In this document: positions 45,555-54,552 of the stretch, in pieces
Position numbering within the stretch: position 1 is the stretch's first letter
Layout: every line of letters starts with the position of its first letter
Assembly (NCBI RefSeq): GCF_026626635.1
Contig: NZ_JAPNKA010000001.1
Span: 10,214,501-10,278,500, forward strand
Direction of reading: 5' to 3'
Source: Archangium lansingense
Lineage (GTDB): Bacteria > Myxococcota > Myxococcia > Myxococcales > Myxococcaceae
Length of the DNA stretch: 64,000 nt
Translations under genes and position numbers: made by a program
Notes under the pieces: model-generated
What the model was told of the DNA's origin: nothing
The model's database searches: none
What the model saw: the letters and a program-made list of their open reading frames with translations, nothing else

Positions 45555-47276
45555 TCAGCCCGCGCGCAGCAGGAAAGAGAACACGGCGCCCGGGCCCCGC
45601 GCGCCCTCGAAGCGCAGCTCTCCTCCCATGGCCCGGGCGAGCCTGCGGCTCAGCGCGAGCCCCAATCCCACACCTGGAGCGGACTCGGCCGCGCGCTCGG
45701 AGGACTTCGAGAAGGGTTCGAAGAGGTTCCGCGCATCGGTGCGAGAGATTCCCGGGCCGTGGTCGCTCACGAGGATCGCCACCCGCGAGCCCCGCCGCTC
45801 CGCGCGGATGTGGATGCGAGGATCCTCCGCGCCGCGCGCGTACTTGCATGCGTTGTCGATGAGATTGAAAAGCACCTGCTCCGCCGCGGAGGGCTCCACG
45901 AGCACGCGCGCGGCCTCGAGTGCATCCTCGAGCTCCAGGACGAGCTGCATTCCCGCTTCCCGCGCCCGCTCCTCGCCGCGGTGGAGGTTGTCGCGCAGGA
46001 GCGCGCCGAGCTCCACCGGCTCCACCCCTCTGGGTGTCCGCTTGCGCTCCAGCCGCGCGTACGCGAGCACGTTCTCCACGAGGTGCGCGAGCCGGTCCGA
46101 TTCACGTCGCAGGGTTTCGTAGTAACCCCGGCGCTGCGCCTCGTCCGTCACCATTCCCTCGGCCAGCATCTCCGCGTACATCCGGAACGTCGTGAGCGGC
46201 GTGCGGAGTTCGTGCGTGACGGCGGACACGAAGGCGGCGCGGCGCTCGCTCAACGAGAGGGCACCGAACAACAAGAAGCCCGCCGCCACGAGCGCGAGCA
46301 CGACCGCGCCCCAGGCCACGCCGAGACTCCACGCCACCGGAGAGCCACTCCCCACCTCGACCTGCACAGGCCCGGGAACGAGCCGGACCGGGAGCGACGC
46401 CAACCGGCGTTCGAGCAGGTCCCCCGCCCCCGCCTCCACCCGGACGAGCGTGGCTCCAGGCAGCAGATCCGAGACCTCCCGCAGCAGGAGGGTCTGGATT
46501 CGAGGCCAGTCCAGCCAGGCGCCCTGCATCTCCACCTCGCCCCGAGCGCGCTCGACCCGGCGCACCAGCAGGAGCTCGTCTCCCATCCACACGGGCACCA
46601 TGGGAGAGACCATCACCCCACGGTCATGCGCGCCCAGCGTCGTACGTGGAAGCGCTCCCTCGAGCCCGGTGTACGCGGCATTCACCACGGCCTGCGACAT
46701 GCGGCGCTCGAACTCGATGACTCCGCGTGGAGGCGCGATGACGGCCTCGGCGGAGGGTGCTCCCGGCTCGAGCGACAACAACACCTGGCGGTCCAGCTTT
46801 GCCTCCAGCCCGGACAGGAGCACGCCGTACTCCCGCACCTGCCAGGGGGAGACCCCCGCCGCCAGGGCGAGCGTGTCCTGCCCTCCCCCCGGCACCTGGG
46901 GAGACCCCAACGGCCCGGAGCCCGTGAACGAGAAGTGCAGCCACACCCCCTCGGGCGTCCCGAACAGCAACGTCGAGGCGATCCGGGTCGTCGAGGGCTC
47001 ACGCCCCTGGCCCGTCTGGTCGAACGCACGCGCGGGAACATAGAACGGCTCCCACGCGTCCACGGCCCGCGTGCTCTCCTGGGCGATGAGCCTCGCCAGA
47101 CGGCCATCCAGGCGCCACAGCGCCAACCGGACGCGCTCCTCCACGAGCGCATCCGCCCGGGCCTTCGCCTCCGCCCGCTCGAGCCGCACGGTGGTGAGAC
47201 TCAACCACGCCAGTGCGCCACATGCGAGCGCGACACATGCGGCCAGCGCGAGCCAGATGGGGAGCGTCCGCTTCAA
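45555..47276 (-). CDS. Sensor histidine kinase (HisKA/HATPase)
   Basis: A 573-residue membrane kinase: TM1 at about 5-28, a long periplasmic region of about 290 residues, TM2 near 320-340, then an H-box with H355 (VSAVTHELRTPLTTFRMYAEML), N-box LFNLIDNACKYARG, G1 LVSDHGPGISR and G2 GVGLGLALSRRLA. All catalytic motifs are present. Its start overlaps the stop of the OmpR-type regulator gene by 4 nt. Together with the DUF4139 lipoprotein gene it forms a three-gene operon. The large ectodomain has no recognised family. Confidence 0.93.
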   Translation of the reverse strand: MKRTLPIWLALAACVALACGALAWLSLTTVRLERAEAKARADALVEERVRLALWRLDGRLARLIAQESTRAVDAWEPFYVPARAFDQTGQGREPSTTRIASTLLFGTPEGVWLHFSFTGSGPLGSPQVPGGGQDTLALAAGVSPWQVREYGVLLSGLEAKLDRQVLLSLEPGAPSAEAVIAPPRGVIEFERRMSQAVVNAAYTGLEGALPRTTLGAHDRGVMVSPMVPVWMGDELLLVRRVERARGEVEMQGAWLDWPRIQTLLLREVSDLLPGATLVRVEAGAGDLLERRLASLPVRLVPGPVQVEVGSGSPVAWSLGVAWGAVVLALVAAGFLLFGALSLSERRAAFVSAVTHELRTPLTTFRMYAEMLAEGMVTDEAQRRGYYETLRRESDRLAHLVENVLAYARLERKRTPRGVEPVELGALLRDNLHRGEERAREAGMQLVLELEDALEAARVLVEPSAAEQVLFNLIDNACKYARGAEDPRIHIRAERRGSRVAILVSDHGPGISRTDARNLFEPFSKSSERAAESAPGVGLGLALSRRLARAMGGELRFEGARGPGAVFSFLLRAG

Positions 47277-47977
47277 CCCGGCCCCCCACCCGCGAAGCGG
47301 TACCCCTTGCCCCGCACCGTCAGGAGGATGCGCGGCGCCTCCGCGTCATCGCGCAGCTTGTCGCGCAGCCGCGCCACGTGCATGTCCACCGTCCTCGTGC
47401 GCGCCAGACTCGCCGGCACCCGCCAGACCCGCTGGAGCAGCTCGTCCCGCGAGACGACCCGCTCCCGATTGAGCCCGAGGTAGCGCAGCAACTCGAGCTC
47501 CCGCTCGGACAGCGGCTCCGTCGCGCCGTCCTCGAAGCGGAGCTCGCACTTGCGCAGGTCCGCCACCCCGCCCTCGAACCGGAGCTCCTCCACGTCCAGC
47601 GGCCGCTCAGCGCTGCGCCGTAGCACCGCCTCCACGCGTGCGAGCAGCTCCTTCACGCTGAACGGCTTCACCACGTAGTCGTCCGCGCCCAGCCGCAGCC
47701 CCCGCACCCGGTCGTCCTCCTGCCCCCGCGCGGTGAGGATGATGACCGGAAGCGCCGGCCGGGCCTTTCGCGCCTCGGCGAGCACCTCCAGACCATCGCC
47801 CCCGGGAAGGACCAGATCGAGCAGCAACAACTCGAAGCTGTCACGCGTGGCGCTCGCGAGCGCGTCCTTGAACGTCGCGGCCTCCAGCGGCACGTACCCC
47901 TGGAACCGGAGCGCGTCCACCACGCCCCGGCGAATGGCCGGATCGTCTTCCACCACGAGGACACGTCGCGCGGGCAT
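47273..47977 (-). CDS. OmpR/PhoB-family response regulator
   Basis: A 234-residue regulator. Receiver domain has D11/D12, phospho-acceptor D54 in LLLLDLVLPGGDG, T in IILTARG and K in VVKPFSVKELL. A winged-helix DNA-binding domain follows (PLSERELELLRYL, DELLQRVW, RTRTVDMHVARLRDKL, TVRGKGYRF). The ATG at 47977 is chosen because GGAGG lies 5 nt upstream; two earlier ATGs overlap that site. It is coupled to the kinase gene by a 4-nt overlap and lies 22 bp after the lipoprotein gene. Confidence 0.95.
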   Translation of the reverse strand: MPARRVLVVEDDPAIRRGVVDALRFQGYVPLEAATFKDALASATRDSFELLLLDLVLPGGDGLEVLAEARKARPALPVIILTARGQEDDRVRGLRLGADDYVVKPFSVKELLARVEAVLRRSAERPLDVEELRFEGGVADLRKCELRFEDGATEPLSERELELLRYLGLNRERVVSRDELLQRVWRVPASLARTRTVDMHVARLRDKLRDDAEAPRILLTVRGKGYRFAGGGPG

Positions 47978-47999
47978 GTTGGCCTCCATCATCCCCGAT

Positions 48000-49745
48000 T
48001 CAGCGCCAGAAGCCGACCTCGTAGGTGAGCGTGCGGCGCTCGCCCGGTTCCAATGTCAGTGTCCACTCGACGTCACTGTGGGTATTCACGGCGGCCAGCG
48101 AGTTGCCACCCCAGTCCTCGGTGCGGAAGTCATCCACCTTCACGCGGCCCCCATCCGACACCTGCTCCACCTTGCCGCCCGTGGACAGGCGGATGCGCAG
48201 CGGCGTGCGCTCGCCCCGCGGGTTCGACAGCGTGAGCGTCCCCTTCTTGCGGATGAGGGCATGGCTGTTGCCGTTGCTCTTGAGCGCGTCCTGCTTCCGC
48301 TCCAGCTCGGTCTCCTCGTGCACGGACCGCACCTCCGTGGCGATCGTGAGCGGGACCAGGGTGCTCCCGCCCCGAGGCGTGTACGTCAGCAGCTCCTGGG
48401 CCTGCGGCACCTGGCCCCGCATCACGAGCACCGGCCCCGTGGTCAGCGGGTATTTCGTCTCGTTCTTCAGCTCCAGCTGGTGCCACACCTCTCCCCGCGC
48501 GAGCCGCAGGGGTGACGAACTCCCCGTCGACGACTCCGAGCCCCCATACCGGACGGTGTCCGATTCGTGCGGGTCGCGCCGGACCCGAACATCGAGCGTA
48601 TAGAGGTCGCGCACGGGCACCTCCTCCCGCCACAGGGGCACGACCGCACGCGTCCCCTTCGGCAGCGCCAGTTCCTTGACGGAATGGATGAAGAAGTCGG
48701 GGGACTCATCGCTCCCGCCGAAATCGGGAATCTTCGGCGCCGTGTCCTGGACCGCATCACCCCCCCACTCGCTCGCGCGCTGGGAGAACATGGCGTTGTT
48801 CGCGAGGTTGGCGGAGCGCATGAGCGAGGGGGCCGCCTGGGCCAGCGTGTTGCGCATCACCCCTTCGAGGCTCAAGGGAGACGAGACCTCGCGGAACCGG
48901 AAGTTCGGCACCCCGACGACGAGATCGAAGGTGGCCCCGCGGATGTCCTCGAGCTCGTTCACCAGCTCCGCCTGGAGCGCGAGCTGCCCCTTGCCTCCCT
49001 CCTTCACGTCGAGCCGGTACGTGGGGATCCACCGGAGCCCCGGCGTGAAGTAGACGAGCCGCACCGCGAGGTTCTTGCCAGCGGCCTCCGCGCCGAAGTC
49101 GAGGGAGAGGCGCTTGCGCCGCTCGGTGACGCGCACCTTCCGCTTGCATTCGAGCGAGAGCTCCGGGCCCTCCACACGGCGGATGTCCCGCCCCGAGAGC
49201 ACCACCGTTCCCCGCTCTGGCACCGTCAGCGCGACAACGGGGGTCTGTGGCGGAAGGACGGGCACGGCGGAAAACTCGTATCCAGCGAGCGCGTTACGGG
49301 GATCCACCGCGGGCGACGCCGCCGCAGGAACCGCGAGGACAGTGCCCGTCAGCGTGGAGGCCTCGAGCTCGACGGTGACGCGCTTGCCTGCGTTCGCGGA
49401 GAGGATCGCCGCCGGGTCCGCACAGGCCCCGCGCTCCTCCTTGTCCACCTCTTGTTCCACCCAGCCGGCGCGCATCGCGCGCATGGCGGGTCCGCGCTCG
49501 CTCCAGGCCCAGAACGTGCCGAGCACGGCGTTCTCGGGCACTTCTTCCGTGAAGACGGTTCCCCGCGCATCCGCGACGGCCTCCGCGTGTTTGACCAGCA
49601 GCGCGTGGCCATCCTTGAAGACCACGACGCGCTCGGTCTCCAGGCGGAGCACCCCCGGGCGCCCCTCCTCCTTCCGCTCCGCGCCATGCGCCTCACACCC
49701 AGTCAACAGCACGGCAACCAGTACGCACACCAGGTAGCGACCCAT
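48000..49745 (-). CDS. DUF4139-containing lipoprotein
   Basis: A 581-residue exported protein. The signal ends in LLTGC (Cys17), with GGAG before the start at 49745. The body is beta-rich and carries the DUF4139-type pattern TPGLRWIPTYRLDV followed by LALQAELVNELEDI, ending with EWTLTLEPGERRTLTYEV. Such proteins are mucoidy/inhibitor-related in annotation but uncharacterised. It is the first gene of the operon with the response regulator and histidine kinase, so it may be the sensed component or a target. The alternative start at 49811 would add 22 residues and spoil the signal peptide. Confidence 0.8.
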   Translation of the reverse strand: MGRYLVCVLVAVLLTGCEAHGAERKEEGRPGVLRLETERVVVFKDGHALLVKHAEAVADARGTVFTEEVPENAVLGTFWAWSERGPAMRAMRAGWVEQEVDKEERGACADPAAILSANAGKRVTVELEASTLTGTVLAVPAAASPAVDPRNALAGYEFSAVPVLPPQTPVVALTVPERGTVVLSGRDIRRVEGPELSLECKRKVRVTERRKRLSLDFGAEAAGKNLAVRLVYFTPGLRWIPTYRLDVKEGGKGQLALQAELVNELEDIRGATFDLVVGVPNFRFREVSSPLSLEGVMRNTLAQAAPSLMRSANLANNAMFSQRASEWGGDAVQDTAPKIPDFGGSDESPDFFIHSVKELALPKGTRAVVPLWREEVPVRDLYTLDVRVRRDPHESDTVRYGGSESSTGSSSPLRLARGEVWHQLELKNETKYPLTTGPVLVMRGQVPQAQELLTYTPRGGSTLVPLTIATEVRSVHEETELERKQDALKSNGNSHALIRKKGTLTLSNPRGERTPLRIRLSTGGKVEQVSDGGRVKVDDFRTEDWGGNSLAAVNTHSDVEWTLTLEPGERRTLTYEVGFWR

Positions 49746-49876
49746 GTGTCTCCTTCCCGCTCGATGAGGAGAACGATACGGAGACGCGGGGCAGCCGTGG
49801 GTAACCCGCAAGTAACGAGGCCGGAAGCCGCCAGGTGCTCAGCGGTCTCCGGCCCCGGCCTGCAACCTGGAGTGGC

Positions 49877-52093
49877 CTACTTCGCCGGCTTCTTCTGCGC
49901 CGTGCCCGGGACCGGGAAGCCGCGCTTGCGCATCAGCGCGTCGATGCCGGCGTCCTTGCCGCGGAAGGTGCGGTAGGCCTCGGCCGGGTCCACCGTGTTG
50001 CCCACCGAGAAGACGTTCTTGCGCAGGCGCTCGGCCACCGTCCGGTCATAGGCGCCCTTCCCTTCGGTGAAGGCCTCGAAGGCATCCGCGGTGAGGGTGT
50101 CCGACCAGAGGTAGCTGTAGTAGCCCGCCGAGTAGCCGTCACCCGCGAACACGTGGCCGAACTGCGGCGTGCGGTGCCGCATGACGATCTCCTTCGGCAT
50201 GCCGAGCGCCCCCAGCGTGTCGCGCTCGAACGCGTCCGGATCGATCTTCTGGCTGCCCGCGAGGTGCAGCTTCATGTCCACCAGCGCGCTCGACAGGTAC
50301 TCGACGGTGCCGAAGCCCTGGTTGAAGTTGGAGGCCTTCTCGATCTTCGCCACCAGCTCCGAGGGGATGGGCTTGCCCGTCTGGTAGTGCAGCGCGTACG
50401 TGTTCAGCACCTCGGGCGTGGAGAGCCAGTGCTCCAGCAGCTGCGAGGGGAACTCCACATAGTCCCGAGCAACAGCCGTCCCCGAGAGCGTGGGGTACGT
50501 CACGTTGGAGTTCAGGCCGTGCAGGGCGTGGCCGAACTCGTGGAACAGGGTCTCCGCGTCGCTCCAGCTGATGAGGACCGGCTCGCCCGGCTGGCCCTTC
50601 ACGAAGTTGGAGTTGTTGGAGACGATGGTGCTGACCTCGCTCTTGAACCGCTCCTGGTTCCGGTAGGCGTTCATCCACGCGCCGGAGCGCTTCCCCGGCC
50701 GCGCATACGGATCGAAGTACCACAGGCCCACGTGCTTGCCGCTCGCCTTGTCCTTCACCTCCCAGACGCGGACGTCAGGGTGGTAGACCGGCACGTTGCT
50801 CACCGGCGTGAACGAGAAGCCGAACAGCTCGCCCGCGACCCAGAACATGCCCTCGCGCAGCTTCTCCAGCTGCAGGTACGGCTTCACCTCGTTCTGGTCG
50901 AGGTCGTACTTCGCCTTGCGGACCTTCTCCGCGTAGTAGCGGTAGTCCCAGGGCTCGATCTTCAACTTCGCGCCTTCCTTGTTGGCGATCGCCTGCATGT
51001 CGGCGACCTCCTCACGAGCGCGGGCAACGGCGGGCGTCCACACCGCCTCCATGAGCTGCATGGCGCGCTCGGGCGTCTTCGCCATGGTGTTCTCGAGCCG
51101 CCAGTGGGCATGGGTCTGATAGCCCAGCAGCTTCGCCCGCTCGGCGCGCAGCGCGAGCACCTCGGAGATGCTCTGGTTGTTGTCGCGGGCATCGCCGTTG
51201 TCCCCGCGGTTGACGTAGTTGCGCCAGACCTTCTCGCGCAGCTCGCGGCGGGCCGAGTACGTCAGGAACGGCTCCATGGAGGAGCGCGTGTTGGTGACGG
51301 CCCACTTGCCCTTCAGGCCCCGCGACTCGGCCCCGGCCGCTGCACCGGCGCGGACGGAGTCGGGCAGGCCCGCGAGGTCCGCCTCCGACTCGAGGACGAC
51401 GGCATGGTTCTCCTCGTCCGCCAGCACGTTCTGGCTGAAGCTGGTGTAGAGCGAGGCAAGGCGCTGGTTGATATCGACCAGGCGCTTCTTCGCCCCAGCG
51501 TCGAGCTTCGCACCCGCGCGGACGAAGTTGGTGTAGCGCAGCCACGTCAGGCGCTGCTGCTCGGGGGTCAGCTTCGCCTTGTCGGGCGAGTTGTAGACCG
51601 CCTCGATGCGCTGGAAGAGCTTCTCGTTCTGGGTGATCTCATCGGAGAAGGCGGCGAGCCGGGGCGCCATCTCTCGCTGGATGGCCTGGAACTCCGGCCC
51701 GTTCATGGACGAGCCCCAGATGCCATAGAGCGTGGTCACATCGTCATAGGTCCGCCCGGCGTCCTCCAGGGCGGCGATGGTGTTCTCGAAGGTGGGCGCG
51801 GCCGGGTTGTTGGCGATCGCGGCGAGTTCCCGGCGGTACTCCTCGATGGAGGCCTCGAGCGCGGGCTTGAAGTGCTCGACCCGGACCTTCTCGAACGGCG
51901 GGACGCCTCCGTACGGACCGGACCACCCGGCCAGCAGCGGGTTTTCTACCGGAGCAGCCGCCGCGGGCTCCGCGGGCGCGGTCTGAGCGGGGGGTGACGA
52001 GGGAGCCGCCTCGCGGACCTCCTGGGTGGTGGTCGCGCAGCCGGCGGACACGAGCGCGGCCACGCCCGCACCGGCGAAGAGAAGCTTACGCAT
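49877..52093 (-). CDS. M3-family metallopeptidase lipoprotein (Dcp/oligopeptidase A type)
   Basis: Zinc endopeptidase or dipeptidyl carboxypeptidase that degrades short peptides. The 738-residue protein has a lipoprotein signal (LVSAGC) and a Pro/Ala linker, then a full M3 domain: HEFGH zinc motif at 518-522 in ETLFHEFGHALHGL, the later SWSDAETLF just before it, and PSQLLEHWL. A typical Dcp is ~680 residues without the linker. The start at 52093 is chosen for the signal peptide. It would act in the periplasm or at the outer membrane, unlike cytoplasmic Dcp homologues. Confidence 0.94.
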   Translation of the reverse strand: MRKLLFAGAGVAALVSAGCATTTQEVREAAPSSPPAQTAPAEPAAAAPVENPLLAGWSGPYGGVPPFEKVRVEHFKPALEASIEEYRRELAAIANNPAAPTFENTIAALEDAGRTYDDVTTLYGIWGSSMNGPEFQAIQREMAPRLAAFSDEITQNEKLFQRIEAVYNSPDKAKLTPEQQRLTWLRYTNFVRAGAKLDAGAKKRLVDINQRLASLYTSFSQNVLADEENHAVVLESEADLAGLPDSVRAGAAAGAESRGLKGKWAVTNTRSSMEPFLTYSARRELREKVWRNYVNRGDNGDARDNNQSISEVLALRAERAKLLGYQTHAHWRLENTMAKTPERAMQLMEAVWTPAVARAREEVADMQAIANKEGAKLKIEPWDYRYYAEKVRKAKYDLDQNEVKPYLQLEKLREGMFWVAGELFGFSFTPVSNVPVYHPDVRVWEVKDKASGKHVGLWYFDPYARPGKRSGAWMNAYRNQERFKSEVSTIVSNNSNFVKGQPGEPVLISWSDAETLFHEFGHALHGLNSNVTYPTLSGTAVARDYVEFPSQLLEHWLSTPEVLNTYALHYQTGKPIPSELVAKIEKASNFNQGFGTVEYLSSALVDMKLHLAGSQKIDPDAFERDTLGALGMPKEIVMRHRTPQFGHVFAGDGYSAGYYSYLWSDTLTADAFEAFTEGKGAYDRTVAERLRKNVFSVGNTVDPAEAYRTFRGKDAGIDALMRKRGFPVPGTAQKKPAK

Positions 52094-52209
52094 GAAGGGA
52101 TGTCTCCAGACGGGGTTGGTACGGAAAATCCCCGCACCAACGAGCATGCCTGCTCGCTTCTTCCCATCTTCGAAGAGGCCCGGCTCGGAGGGTTGAACCC
52201 CTCCCCGCT

Positions 52210-53379
52210 TCAAGCGGAGAGGCTGGCCAGGAGCTTCTCAGCCTGCTCGCGGATGCGCTTGTCCGGGCTGCCCTGGGCCTTGCGCGCGTACTCGCGAGCC
52301 CGGCTCTTTTCACTGTCAGCCAAGGCCAGCGCCATGTTGAGGTTCAGGCCCGCGTCCTCCGGGTGCGCGGCGAGCGCCGGGGCGAGCACCTCGCGGGCCT
52401 TGGCCGCACCGCCGGGCTTCGACATGTGAAGCACCGCCAGCTCATTGACCGGATCAGGCGCATGGGGCTCAAGCTTCAGCGCCTCCTCGAGCAGCTTCTG
52501 TGCTCCCGCGTCGTCCTTGGCCATGCGGCGCGCCTTCGCCATCGCCACCCGGACCTCGATGGAGTTGGGTGCCAGCGCGAGCGTCTCGCGCAGGATGCGC
52601 TCGGCGTCCCCCAGATTGCCCGACAGAAGCGTGGCCAGCCCGTGCAGGTAGGCGGCATCCGGGTCCTTGGGGCTGCGCATCCGGAACTCGATGGCGGCCT
52701 TCACCGCGGGCTTGGGTGCTCCAGCGAAGAGGCTCAGCTTGATGAACTCGGGATAGAGCGACACGTCCCCGGGCGCCCGCGTGAGCGCCTGCCGCAGCAG
52801 GACGAGCGCGCGGCCAATGCGGCCCTGCTTCACGAGCACCCGCGAAGCGAAGACGAGCGGCAGGTGCTCGCGCTGGGTGTGTGCGGCGGAGTCCAGGAAG
52901 CTGCGCAGCGCCTGGTCCAACTGCCCCTGCCCCTGCTGCGCCATGCCCAGGTAGGTGAGCACCTGGTGATTGCCGGGCTGCAGCCGCAACACGTGCTCGA
53001 ACGCCGCCGCGGCCTCGGGGAAAGACTGCCGCGCCAGCAGCGCCCGGCCATAGTTGAGCAGCTCGAAGAAACCCGCCTCGGGCCGGCCAGCCAGGGCCTT
53101 CAGCCGCGCGAGCGCCTGCGCATCCCCCGCCTCGGCATCGAGCCGGGCCAGGTGACTGTGCGCCTCCGCATGTCCGGGGTGCAGTTCCACCAGCTTCTTC
53201 AGCAGGGGCCGCGCTGCGTCATTGTTGCCCCGAGACAGGTGCAACCTCGCCAGGCCGAGCAGCGCCGCGGCATCCGCCGGATCCTGCGCCAGGGCGCGCT
53301 CGAACTCACGGACTGCCTCTTTGAGCAGCCCCTGCTTCATCAAGCGTGCGGCTTCCGCAGCCTGCTTGGAGACGTTCAT
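52210..53379 (-). CDS. TPR-repeat protein
   Basis: A 389-residue soluble protein made almost wholly of tetratricopeptide repeats (EAVREFERALAQDPADAAAL, AAAAFEHVLRLQPGNHQVL, AERILRETLALAPNSIEVRV and others). No signal peptide. It probably serves as a protein-protein scaffold. The start at 53379 fits the repeat pattern. It lies 14 bp downstream of the acidic Ala/Gly-rich gene and about 116 bp before the M3 peptidase gene, all on the minus strand. Confidence 0.88.
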   Translation of the reverse strand: MNVSKQAAEAARLMKQGLLKEAVREFERALAQDPADAAALLGLARLHLSRGNNDAARPLLKKLVELHPGHAEAHSHLARLDAEAGDAQALARLKALAGRPEAGFFELLNYGRALLARQSFPEAAAAFEHVLRLQPGNHQVLTYLGMAQQGQGQLDQALRSFLDSAAHTQREHLPLVFASRVLVKQGRIGRALVLLRQALTRAPGDVSLYPEFIKLSLFAGAPKPAVKAAIEFRMRSPKDPDAAYLHGLATLLSGNLGDAERILRETLALAPNSIEVRVAMAKARRMAKDDAGAQKLLEEALKLEPHAPDPVNELAVLHMSKPGGAAKAREVLAPALAAHPEDAGLNLNMALALADSEKSRAREYARKAQGSPDKRIREQAEKLLASLSA

Positions 53380-53393
53380 CCGCCCTACCTTAG

Positions 53394-54302
53394 CTAGAAA
53401 ATCCGGCCGAGGGTGTTGTCCCAAGCGCTCTCGGCCAGGTTGCCGGCGCCCTCGATGATGTTACCCGCCGCGTCACCCACGGCGTCCACGACGCGCCCGC
53501 CCGCGTTGATGGCGCCCTCGGCCACGCCCTCGAGCAGCTCGCCACCCGCGGCAGCGGCCGTCTCGCCCACCGCCTCGAGCAGCTCCGCCACGTCCACCGA
53601 CCCGGAGATGTCGAAGCCGAGCCCCACGCCGGCCGTGGCCTCCACGCCCACGTCCCAGTTGAGGGTGGTGCCCTCCAGGCCCAGGTTGGCGTGCGCATCC
53701 GCGCTCACGCCCGCGCTGGCGCTGGCGCTGATGCTGCCCGAGGCCACCGTGTCGCCCTCGTGCTTGAGCGTGACGCTGCCCGTCAGCGAGGCCTGCGCGC
53801 CGGCGAAGCCGCTGGCCGAGGCGTTGATGGAGAGCTGGCCGTTGGTGCCGATGTGCAGGTCCAGGTTGAGCTGGCCATCCGCGCCAATCCGGCCCAGCGC
53901 CTCCAGGTCCAGCTCGACGGAGTACTGCTCGCCCGCGATCTCGAAGTTGACCGTCTTCGTGGCGCCCGCGCCCGCCTCGGCCAGGGTGGCGTCGATGTCC
54001 ACCTGGAGGTTCACGTCGATGCCGTCCAGGCCCACCTCGGCACTGGCCTCGGCGTTCACGCTGAGGCTCGGACCGCTGGCGTGGGCGCGCGTCTCGATGC
54101 CGCCAGGGCCGGTGCCCGTGGTGCTGGCCTCGAAGGTGCTGGCGTTGTAGCTCGCGCTGGCGCTCCGCGACGCCGTCGGCAGGTTGGCCTGCCCGCTCAC
54201 GTTGGTGTCAACCTGGACCCGGGGGTTGGAGGGAGTCGTGCTGCTCTGCTGGGTACGGGTCGTCGTGGGGGTCGAGCGGGGACCGATGGCGGGCGTGGAC
54301 AT
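53394..54302 (-). CDS. Acidic Ala/Gly/Ser/Thr-rich protein of unknown function
   Basis: A 302-residue protein with no signal peptide. Residues 1-60 are Ser/Thr/Pro-rich and disordered. Residues ~60-235 look like a long alternating-strand beta region (LSVNAEASAEVGLDGIDVNL, QLNLDLHIGTNGQLSINA, GSVTLKHEGDTVASGSIS). The last ~65 residues form amphipathic Gly/Ala-zipper helices ending WDNTLGRIF. The start has GAGGT 5 nt upstream. No family is recognised. The composition resembles surface, secreted or membrane-inserting proteins more than enzymes. The lack of a Sec signal leaves type I or other export possible. The TPR gene directly downstream could be a partner. Confidence 0.75.
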   Translation of the reverse strand: MSTPAIGPRSTPTTTRTQQSSTTPSNPRVQVDTNVSGQANLPTASRSASASYNASTFEASTTGTGPGGIETRAHASGPSLSVNAEASAEVGLDGIDVNLQVDIDATLAEAGAGATKTVNFEIAGEQYSVELDLEALGRIGADGQLNLDLHIGTNGQLSINASASGFAGAQASLTGSVTLKHEGDTVASGSISASASAGVSADAHANLGLEGTTLNWDVGVEATAGVGLGFDISGSVDVAELLEAVGETAAAAGGELLEGVAEGAINAGGRVVDAVGDAAGNIIEGAGNLAESAWDNTLGRIF

Positions 54303-54347
54303 GGGAGACCTCGGATTCTGGGAGTCAGGCGGGCGGGCGCCTGGACA

Positions 54348-54375
54348 TCAATGTTCCCATTATCCGGGAAATTGA
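54348..54375. promoter_or_regulatory. Inverted repeat in a divergent promoter region
   Basis: TCAATGTTCCC (54348-54358) and GGGAAATTGA (54366-54375) form an inverted repeat with one bulged base and a 7-nt AT-rich centre (ATTATCC). It lies in the 250-bp spacer between two divergent genes, about 45 bp from the minus-strand start. Its AT-rich arms stand out from the background. An operator for a dimeric regulator is plausible. Confidence 0.45.
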
Positions 54376-54552
54376 TTCTGGGTTGCGCGGCCGGGTGCTT
54401 TTCCTCCCAGCGCCCCCTCCCGGACTGGGAGTCAAGAGACCCGTACGCGGAGGCGGGCTCCCCGGTTCACGGCACCGGACGCCCGGTGAGCGGACGGGGT
54501 ATCATCCCGCGCGCACCCGCGGCGCCTTCTCCTGCGGAGCCTTCTCGTCCAC

